A DNA stretch of 64,000 nucleotides from Metellina segmentata (taxonomy: Eukaryota > Arthropoda > Arachnida > Araneae > Tetragnathidae), in the NCBI GenBank assembly GCA_947359465.1, contig OX375873.1:74774278-74838277 (forward strand), given 5' to 3'. Every line of letters starts with the position of its first letter. Within the stretch, counting starts at the first letter, position 1. The position numbers and the translations under genes were made by a program. Shown here piece by piece: positions 56,362 through 64,000 of this stretch. The notes beneath the pieces are model-generated. The model searched no databases. It was given only the letters and a program-made list of their open reading frames with translations, and was not told where the DNA came from.

Positions 56362-57989
56362 TACTAGCAAAATACCCGACCTTACTCGGTTTGAATTCGT
56401 TTACTCTAGATTGAAGAGATAATCAAAATATATAATGACTTACGTTTTTTGTAGAGTAAAAATTTATTTTAACACCTTTCGCCATCTTTATATTTTCTAC
56501 AACTTACTTTGGACACAAATCCTACACATGCATATCCATTCATGTAATACATTTCACATACATCGCACAATTGCTGTATGACAAAGCTCAAAAAGACGAA
56601 AGGTGATACTAAGGTTACTACTATAAAAGACGATTTATAGGAAGATTTGGAATTCCCTTTCTTAAGTTGTTTTCATGTGCAACTCAATTAATTAAAATTA
56701 CGATTTACGGCGAGTGCTCTCGCACTCATAGTCAACAAAACAATATTTTTTTACCTGTGGCACTCTTGCCTCCGGTATGCGACATTGTGAAATTTTGCAA
56801 TCTTCTCCTGTCATTACTACAACGAATTTTTAATGTTGGAAAAAGTTCTAGTTTGGATTTTTAAACATTATTATTATTTCAATAAAGACATTATTCTTTA
56901 AATAACGGCATTATTCTTTAAATAAAGGCATTATTCTTTAAATAACGGCATTATTCTTTAAATAACGGCATTATTCTTTAAATAACGGCATAACTACACT
57001 TAAAATTTACTGAAAATTTATACTGACTTACCTAACATTTTCAAGTCTAATACTTTGTGGTGCTGTTGGGTGTGATGAGAAGGAAAACACATTTATTAAA
57101 ATAATAAATATTTAAAACAGGAAACAGCGGAGTAAAACAAAATAAAAGATGTCGTAAAAAATTGTTCCAAAGATATTAATTTGTGATTCAATTTTATCTC
57201 TTGATCTCGCACAGTTGCCACAACTTACAACTAAAAGTGTAAAAAATTTAGAAATGTGAAATTAATTCAGAGCGAAAGAACCAGAAAAAATATCACTGCT
57301 CGCGCGACCGTGTTCATTCTCGTTTCATTGAAAAATATCGTCTGTCCCAAATTTTCGGAAATCGTTTTCATTGCGCAAAGAATAAAAATAAGACTCGAAA
57401 TAAATGACGTATCAGAAATGAAATTCCATAAAAAAAATAATTTTTTGAAGAATAATTACTTTTTCAGCAGTACTGGTAAAGCAATCGAATTAATCGTAAT
57501 ATTCAATAGACATTCCAATTTTTCCAAAACTACCAAATTATGGTTGATTTAAGTATACTTACTCAGGTGTTTTAGCATGAAACTCGTCTAAATATAACAA
57601 TAAAGAAATGTTTAATATTGCATTTACTAAATTATTAGATAATGTATAAAATAAAATACAATGCAATCAAATATCTGGAATACAATTCATGTGATGCCCA
57701 CACAAACACAAAAACACAAAATCGAGCATAGAACAGAAAGACGGACAGACAGACTTTCGCAACCAATTCCACTCACTAAATCAAGATAAGTACTCTCTGT
57801 ATGCAAATTTCCATGAAAATATCTTAAACCGCGTGGACGTGTATAGGGCACAACATACAGACAGACAGACAGACACCAAACGAGAAAAAGGCAGATTCGG
57901 CATCAGAAGGGTCCAAAACGGATAGAAAACTTGAAATGCGTCGAAAATATTGAATGTACAAACAAACACTCCATTCCTATTTATATAGA
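56362..57989 (-). mobile_element. Non-autonomous Helitron, family D, copy 2
   Basis: Inverse copy of 28729-30288. On the minus strand it starts TCTATATAAATAGGAATGG (57989-57971) and ends GGTCGGGTATTTTGCTAG (CTAG 56365-56362) followed by T. No coding. It is 68 bp longer than copy 1, partly from a longer minisatellite. The ORFs over it (56667-56864, 57256-57552) are not genes; the second has a counterpart frame in copy 1 only because the DNA is repeated. Confidence 0.85.
56877..56992 (-). repeat. 20-bp minisatellite inside Helitron D, five units
   Basis: TTATTCTTTAAATAACGGCA repeats with exact 20-bp spacing at 56891, 56911, 56931, 56951 and 56971, with a partial unit on the left. Copy 1 has three units. 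Confidence 0.95.
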
Positions 57990-57993
57990 TATA

Positions 57994-58880
57994 CAGGGTT
58001 CATTATGAAAGTAATGCGCATTTTGTGGGAAAAAAATAGATTTATTGATCCGATTGGTACAAATGGTTAAAATTCTTCAAAATAGTCCTCTTTGTGCACC
58101 AATACACCTGCGGAGACAATTCTGCCACGCCTGGAAGGCACCCTGGAACTCCTCGAGTGGAATGCCTCTCAGGAACCTTGTAACATGATGTTGGATGTCC
58201 TCCACCGAATCCCAGTGCTTTCCCTTCAGTTCTCTCTTCAGTCGGGGGGACAAAAAAAATCACACGGAGCAAGTTAGGGCTGTAAGGAGGCTAGGGCACC
58301 AAAGGGGTCTTGCTCTGTATCAGGTAGTTGGTGAAGACGAAGGTCGTGTGGCTGCGGCATTGTCGTGTTGGAGCTTGAAGATGTCTTTGATGTCAGGCCT
58401 GACTCGCGCGACCCGTCGTAACAGTCTCTTGAGCACCTCCAGGTAAAAAGCTGCGTTGACAAATTGTCGGTGCGGTACAAACTCAAATTGGACGATTCCT
58501 CGGATGTCAACGAAGTCAATCAGCATTGTTTTGATGCGAGACTTTCTCATGCGCGCTTTTTTGGGTTTGAGAGAAGATTGTGTGTGCCTCCTTAAAAGCC
58601 TCTTGAACCATTTGATAAGTTTCCGTTGCATTCTTCCCAAGTCGCACACAAAACTTTATCGCGTACCGCTGTACCAGCAAACACTCCATCGTGCCGTGAC
58701 ACAATCGAAAAAAAGACTTTGCGCGAATACACGTCCTACCGCTCCTACTGCTCGGAGCGAACTGAGACCGTACGAGTTTGGAAGGGCAGATCCCCCACCG
58801 CATTTTTGGACCAATCCGAGCGCGCTGCGATGGATAGTCGCGTCACAATAAAATTATGGGCATTACTCTCATAATGCACC

Positions 58881-58883
<3 letters not shown>
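57994..58883 (-). mobile_element. mariner element, internally deleted
   Basis: TA at 57992-57993 and 58884-58885. TIRs CAGGGTTCATTATGAAAGTA then ATGCGCA and, complemented, CATGGTGCATTATGAGAGTA then ATGCCCA. 890 bp against about 1.3 kb for a full mariner. The right end sits in an AT array. Confidence 0.9.
58040..58690 (-). pseudogene. mariner transposase, deleted and frame-broken
   Basis: Minus strand: QRYAIKFCVRLGKNATETYQ then MVQEAFKEAH (first HTH), then in another frame KSRIKTMLIDFVDIRGIVQF, EFVPHRQFVNAAFYLEVLK, RVRPDIKDIF and the second catalytic motif LQHDNAA. Further on, YSPN with LAPCDFF in a shifted frame marks the third motif, where the usual Asp (SPDL) reads Asn. Finally a C-terminal stretch encoded at 58272-58042. 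The segment with the first catalytic Asp is deleted between HTH and KSRIKTML. Clearly inactive. Confidence 0.85.

Positions 58884-58915
<32 letters not shown>
58884..58915. repeat. (TA)n microsatellite
   Basis: Alternating TA next to the mariner right end. Confidence 0.95.
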
Positions 58916-58919
<4 letters not shown>

Positions 58920-60246
58920 CCATTTTGATGCTCTTACAAGATTTTATCGTGTTTTGGTACAGTAGGATTCAATCCACAACAAGCAGTGCATGATATCTCA
59001 ATGGAAGCACAAATAATTTGATCTGCCCACTTGCTCATAAACTCTGCCTTCTGGAGGTTGTGGGAGACTTCTATTTTTTAACGGGTCCACTTCCAACACC
59101 GATAATGTGCGATATGTATTACTCGTTGTCGCTTATCAGATTGTCACCTTTTTGTTTTATTTTAGCATACTAACAGGTAAGCTGGTATTATTCTCGATAC
59201 ATTGTGCTAATCCATGGAGTGTTAAGAAATTATAGCATTTGCAGCATGATCTGACTAAGCCAAAAGTGTCACCGAGTGGGAAGTGGAATCTTACAGAACA
59301 ACAATGGGAGATGAAATAGATTTTAAAAAATCCTGAAGGTATGGATTTCCTCTTACTGCTTTTAATCTACAATTATTGCAATCCCTAACGAAGCACTATA
59401 GCTTTTGAATTCAGTTGCTTTTCGGATGAATAAGTGCAGCCTTATCTTTAGTGAATTTAAAAATAACTTTGTCGTAGTAGTGTTTGTGCATCGCAAGTTT
59501 CCGATAGATAACTTCAGATTGCATTCTTTGAGGATACTTAGAGAGGCCTTCGTTTGTCTTATTCGTCTACCCCCACTGTATCGAAAACTTTAAGCATTGC
59601 ATATTTTCATGCTTGGAGGAAAAGTCTGAATGAGACAGGATTTTAACAACAAGTCAAAAAAGAAACCTTCGGGGAAATCGGAGGACACGAATATCAGGAA
59701 AGAGCATTATGGTTCGGATCTTCTGACTCATTTTAAACTACAATTAGTCATGTAACTTTGTAGTAATTGCTTTGAAACTCAAAGTTGCTTTTCCAATAAG
59801 CAAGCGCGACTTTGTCTTGCGTCTTGATATAAAAATATCTTCATTTCGGTAGTTGAACTTCATAATACAGATAGCTAGTTAAAAAGTTTCATATTTTATT
59901 CGAAAATAATCGAGAACTTTATTTTATACGGCTAGCTGTATGGAATTAAATTGAAATTCCAACGGGATATAGCAGGATGTGGGCATATTTCATTTAAATT
60001 TATTTTACTAGTATAACCAAACTTTGATTTTCATAATTTTACTGATACATTTTTATGTGGCATGTTCTTCATTTGTTACTTAAACCCTAATTTACGCCAG
60101 AAAAAAAATGGCCTTATTTGGTGTGAAGTACTTTACCCCAAGTTCTGATTGTTCTATATGAGGTAACTTTTATCTGAATATACACTGTTTTTTGCGCTTC
60201 AATATATTTATCAAAAATATTATGTAGTGTTAAGTATGTATTTTTG
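58916..60246. other. No feature recognised
   Basis: AT-rich; the 62-codon plus frame at 59405-59593 is unassigned. Confidence 0.4.
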
Positions 60247-60475
60247 AATTACCGTCAAATTGGAGCTACAAATTGTGCTGTTGATGACGGTACAGTATTA
60301 AATCCGAAGAAAAAGATTCGAGGCCAACACCTCGTAATTTTGAACTACAGTCAGATGGCAAGGTCCCACCTAGGCTCAAACTCCACTCTACAAATTTCCA
60401 CACCACTCCAACATGAGGACATTAGATACAATGACAGATTTCACGTGCCAAGTCGGCGGTCTTTCGTTTGATCGA
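60247..60475 (-). repeat. SINE-like repeat (copy 10)
   Basis: Read on minus: GGCACGTGAAATCTGTCATT, AATGTCCTCATGTTGGAG, TGGTGTGGAAATTTGTAGAG, CCTTGCCATCTGACTGTAG, TTCAAAATTACGAGGTGTTG, CTCCAATTTGACGGTAATTC. The plus frame 60244-60471 is antisense. Confidence 0.8.
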
Positions 60476-60671
60476 GTTCCAATCTTTTAATGTTGTGACT
60501 AACGCATCCAGGTGACACTTCTGCACATTTATCACTTTGTGAATAACATTAAACTTTGTGTTCTCTTACATGAACCTAAAGCTTGTACAGAAGGTTTCGA
60601 AACATCCTAAGAACAATATGCAAAAATTATGATACATCTCCACACGTATTATTAACAATATACAAATATTA

Positions 60672-61998
60672 ACTACTGTTTGTGAAAATTACAACGCCAT
60701 GATGGAATCATGCAAATTAAACGAAACGTAAAAAAATTCAAAACAGGTAAATATATGCAAACGATTACAATTAGAAAGCAGTCAGTACTGTAAAGGTGCG
60801 TTGAAATGTGTGTATCAACGTTTGACTGCTGTAAGTGATTGATTAGAAGTCAATGGGCCTCGTCAAGAAATCAATAGTGACATACGAGCAACTAACGAAA
60901 TTCGAATGGGCTGCATATCGGCCTCCATGAGTGTGAACTTTAGTATCGTGAAATCTCCACTCGCACGTGGCGAAATAACAGAACAGTGATACGTGTGTGG
61001 AAGAGATGGACAATGGAGATTCGGACAAGTTAAAACCCCGGCAGTGGGTCACGCAATATGATGTAACCACGAGACGAGAGAAACCTAATCCGCATGGCGG
61101 TGACGGATTGTATAGCGTCATATCATCTTTTGGTACAACATTGGAACACGTATAAATGTGTGTTCTTGAGACATCTGCTTCGCCATGGGCTACGTGCAAG
61201 GATTCCTATGCGCAGGATTCCCTTGACACCAAACCACCGACGCCTCCGGCTACAATCGGCTCACCAACACAGTCAATGGCATGACGATTGGCAACAAGTC
61301 GTCTTCTCAGATGAATCCCGCTACAATATGGACATAGATGGACTTGTACTCGTCAGATGCTACATAAGTGAACGCCATCTCTTACGAGTATCTTATTCAG
61401 CGTCATACTGGACTAATGTCAGGCGTTATGGTCTGGGGCGCTGTTGGATATCATGGGCGAGATCCCGCCTACTCCAAATTGTGGAGACCCTGAATAGCGG
61501 ACGTTACATCAGGGAAGTTGCGGTACCCGACTGCAACGCCTTTTCGGATCTGTATTTCAGCTAGACAGTGTACGTCCACATGTTGCTTGGAATGTACAAG
61601 CCTTTTTCAGTGCACGGTAGGTTCCGCTTCTTCAATGGCCTGCACGTTCACCAGATTTGTCGCCCATTGAGCAAGTGTGGGAGTACATCGGTGGGAGACT
61701 TGCTTGTACCGCTTGTCGCGCAGAGAGTGCGACTGAACTTTGCCATCAGATAGAGGTCAACAGGAATGCCATTTCTCAGTATGACATTCAAAATCTGTAG
61801 GATTTTATGCCATTACGTGTGCAGGCTGTCTTCGCTTAGCGTGGCGGCTGCACAAGGTATTGATTTTAAGCTTTATTTTTGTTTTACTGCTCTGTAAATT
61901 TGATCGTTTATTTAAACCACTATAAGTAACACGTTGAATAAATATCATTTATTTTTGATGAATTTTTCATAGTGTTGCAATTTTTACAAACAATAGCG
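60672..61998 (+). mobile_element. Tc1-like element D (relative of A)
   Basis: TIRs CTACTGTTTGTGAAAATTAC then AACGCCATGATGG, and complemented CTATTGTTTGTAAAAATTGC then AACACTATGA. Both resemble Tc1-A ends. About 1.33 kb, with a decayed transposase on plus. Exact outer bases uncertain by a few positions. Confidence 0.8.
60853..61863 (+). pseudogene. Tc1-D transposase, full span but decayed
   Basis: Starts MGLVKKSIVTYEQLTKFEWA (typical Tc1 start), then NRTVIRVWKRWTM, MAVTDCIASYHLLVQHWNT, HGLRARIPMRRIPLTPNHRR, DDWQQVVFSDESRYNMD (first Asp), LLQIVETLNSGRYIREV, FQLDSVRPHVAW (second motif, usually FQQDNARPH, Asp kept), WPARSPDLSPIEQVWEY (third motif, Glu kept) and the end GGCTRY then TGA. Several frameshifts and at least three stops (after SAR, after IQNL, after VFA). 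The 471-bp open part at 61094-61564 is the largest intact piece. Confidence 0.9.
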
Positions 61999-62375
61999 TA
62001 TAATTGAAGACGACGTGATTGGAATTATATTTTTAACTGCAGAAGATATATGTATGTGTTGTATACAAGTAGAAAATTCTCGGATGTATCTGAACGTAAA
62101 AAGTTACATGTACATATCTGTAGGTAAACAAAATAAAATAAATGACATTTATTTGCACCCAAATTCGAAACAATGTACTTTATAAAGACTAGAGTGTAAG
62201 TAATGCCTTCTGGAGGAATGTGATTAGATGCAATACTATCTTGCTAATGATTCCTTAAGCCACTCGATTATTATGTCGTTGGCTTTTATGTAAAAGAAAC
62301 GGGTATCATTAACGCAGGCAACATTAACATATATGCTTCGAGGTCGACGAAAGGAGTACATGATATAATATAATA
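61999..62375. other. No feature recognised
   Basis: AT-rich spacer between two Tc1 remnants. Confidence 0.4.
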
Positions 62376-63177
62376 CATAGTTTATAACAAAAGAATCGAC
62401 GCACGAAGAAGGAGTTCTCCAGGAGTTGTGCCGGGCTCGATCAACTTGGAACGACACTGACTGGGGACGTATAATCTTTAGTGACGAGTCTCGTTTCCAA
62501 CTGTGTCCTGACGTCAACCGCAGACGTATCTAGAGACGTCCAGGGCAGCGTGGGGATCCTGATCTTACTATCGCACGCCATACATGCCAAAAACAGGATG
62601 TTATGGTCTGGAGTACCACCTACTTTGACAGCCGGACCTCTTTGGTAGTCTTTTCTGGCACACGTACAGCACAGCGGTAAGTAGACGACATTCTAAGATC
62701 GGTTGTGTAACCGTTCCTTTTTGGACACCCCTGACACATTTTAACAAGAAAACTCCCGACCGCACACGCACTTGTTGCTATGAACTCTTTTCATGCTTTA
62801 CCAACATTTCCTTGGCCAGCTAGGTATCCTGATCTCTATCTCATAAAGCACATTTGGAACAATATGGGAAGGCATTAGAACCATCCCGGAATGTTGACCA
62901 TTTAACCCGACAGTTGGAAACAATTTGGCAAGAAATCACCATCCGGAAACTCTTTCAGTCTATGCCATGCCGGGGGACAGCTTGTATCCAGGCCAGAAAT
63001 TGACCAACGCCTTGTTGACTTCCTCCCTTTGTAACAGTCAAAATCTGAAAAAAATTCATTAAATTGTTCTGAAATTGTAATCGTCTGTTTTTCTGTGTAT
63101 GTTCTTCACATCAGCCAAATGTTATCGCAATAGGACAATTCATTCTTGTTGAGTCAGATTTTTTTTGTTATAGAGTG
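62376..63177 (+). mobile_element. Tc1-like element C, internally deleted
   Basis: TA (62374-62375) then CATAGTTTATAACAAAAGAA then TCGACGCACGAAG; the right end, complemented, is CACTCTATAACAAAAAAAAT then CTGACTCAACAAG. Same family as 54241-54921. The left TIR leads directly to the middle of the transposase, so the N-terminal half is deleted. The minus frame 62236-62517 is a shadow. Confidence 0.8.
62415..63003 (+). pseudogene. Tc1-C transposase, catalytic half
   Basis: Reads ELCRARSTWNDTDWGRIIFS, DESRFQLCPDVNRRRI, RRPGQRGDPDLTIARHTCQK, DVMVWSTTYFDSRT, then after stops and shifts HALVAMN, FPWPARYPDLYLIKHIWNN and SMPCRGTACIQARN before TGA. The first catalytic Asp (FSDES) is present. The QQDNARPH motif is destroyed, and in the third motif PDLYLIKHIW has Lys where the catalytic Glu (PIEHVW) belongs. 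Complements the N-terminal piece at 54245-54680 in extent, but is a separate copy. Confidence 0.85.
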
Positions 63178-64000
63178 CATATGTATAGTATTGGTATTAA
63201 AATAACATATCAATGTAAATAAATAAAATAGTAATCTTCTAACACCAGACATAATAAAATACTGTAATTTAACATTTTGTATGTAATACTGACTGTAATA
63301 TAACCCGACCATTAACCGTTCCTGCTTTTTGTACCACAGCGACTTTTTTACGGTTTTTGTACTATTTTGGAGGGAAATCCCAGTTAAATACAGGAAAGAA
63401 GAATGCTACTTATATAGATGCTCATCAAGTGCACTCAAATAAATCAGTTAGTTATTAAGGTGTATGTACACACTAAAAATCCTGAAAATTCAACAGATGG
63501 TCTCACTTTTTTTTATTGCTTCAAAATATTCTTCAATTCCTTAGCTTTCAAACGATGCCAAGATCTTCAAAATATTCGAAATAGTTTTCTAGTTACAAGG
63601 GTTTTTGTTAGGTACTGTCACCACAAACAGACGTGTTTCCAAAACTTTAAACTCAATTTCTGAAGAAACAAGTTTTTGCAATAGGATGCTTTGTTCAAAC
63701 AGTGATAACTCAACAATATATGAATCTATTATAATTATTTTTGTATCACTATAATCTATATAATACAGCGGATGTTTTGACCCTCAATCAGAGTTATTAG
63801 TTAAGAAATAAATTTTTAATGGATTTTTAAATCCTCAATTTCCAGAAAAAATCGAGATTTTTTATGCATTCTTGGCGAAAAAAGTTGTAACAGAAAACCT
63901 TTTCTCTCAATAAATTTGATGGAGGGTCAAAACATGAAGAATAATATTGGAAATGATTTCCAACTATAGTTGTATTTCTAGACAAATTAGAATTTGTGAT
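63178..64000. other. AT-rich sequence, nothing recognised
   Basis: An 81-codon plus frame at 63418-63663 has no recognisable motif. No repeat match in this window. Confidence 0.4.

Noticed and set aside
58456..58851. 131-codon plus frame
   Set aside because: Antisense to the mariner transposase; the HTH and HDN motifs are on the minus strand.
60843..61199. 118-codon minus frame
   Set aside because: Antisense to the N-terminal part of Tc1-D, whose motifs are on plus.

Overview
This is AT-rich eukaryotic, non-coding-dominated genomic DNA. There are no prokaryotic-style operons, no rRNA, no confident tRNA gene and no CRISPR. The mix of transposons suggests an arthropod: several Tc1/mariner lineages, two pogo/Tigger lineages, hAT remnants, TTAA-flanked piggyBac-type MITEs, non-autonomous Helitrons and an abundant SINE-like repeat with a tRNA-like head. 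Together with the resemblance of one exon to arachnid proteins as I remember them, a chelicerate (possibly a spider) is my best guess. That assignment is inference.

Layout. 0-5.7 kb: an AT microsatellite, two SINE fragments, a probable first coding exon on the minus strand (2490-2625) with a promoter-like patch behind it (2770-2820), and a hAT MITE with a perfect 8-bp target duplication. 5.7-13.5 kb: piggyBac-type MITEs (two copies of one family in opposite orientation), a full SINE next to an AT array, a hAT transposase remnant beside a duplicated segment, an internally deleted mariner and a Helitron. 13.5-28.7 kb: mostly unannotatable AT-rich DNA with dispersed SINEs, two more copies of a TTAA MITE, a degenerate minisatellite, a Harbinger-type MITE and a GC-richer promoter-like patch near 26.5 kb. 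28.7-41.5 kb: a 1.56-kb Helitron, a Tigger-like element split by another Helitron, a Tc1 N-terminal fragment, a short Ty3/gypsy reverse-transcriptase fragment, another Helitron, a pogo-like element with multiple subterminal repeats, and a deleted Tc1 element. 41.5-53.4 kb: an unrecognised frame-broken ORF pair, a fold-back element, a possible terminal coding exon (45912-46125, minus) with a splice acceptor and AATAAA signal, a 166-bp satellite, a 41-bp tandem array, a full-length SINE, and a 736-bp MITE with perfect 20-bp TIRs sharing its TTAA with the next element. 53.4-64 kb: a dense pile-up of SINE, Tc1-B, Tc1-C, Tc1-A, Helitron and mariner, joined end to end at TA or AT arrays, followed by two more Tc1 remnants.

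No transposase here is intact; all show stops, frameshifts or deletions. The only candidates for host coding sequence are the two exons on the minus strand, and neither product is firmly identified. I did not find a convincing new multi-gene system. The most informative signals are the repeat architecture, the two exon candidates, and the recurrent juxtaposition of Helitron ends with AT microsatellites. Family names rest on motifs read by eye and remembered family features; no database search was run.
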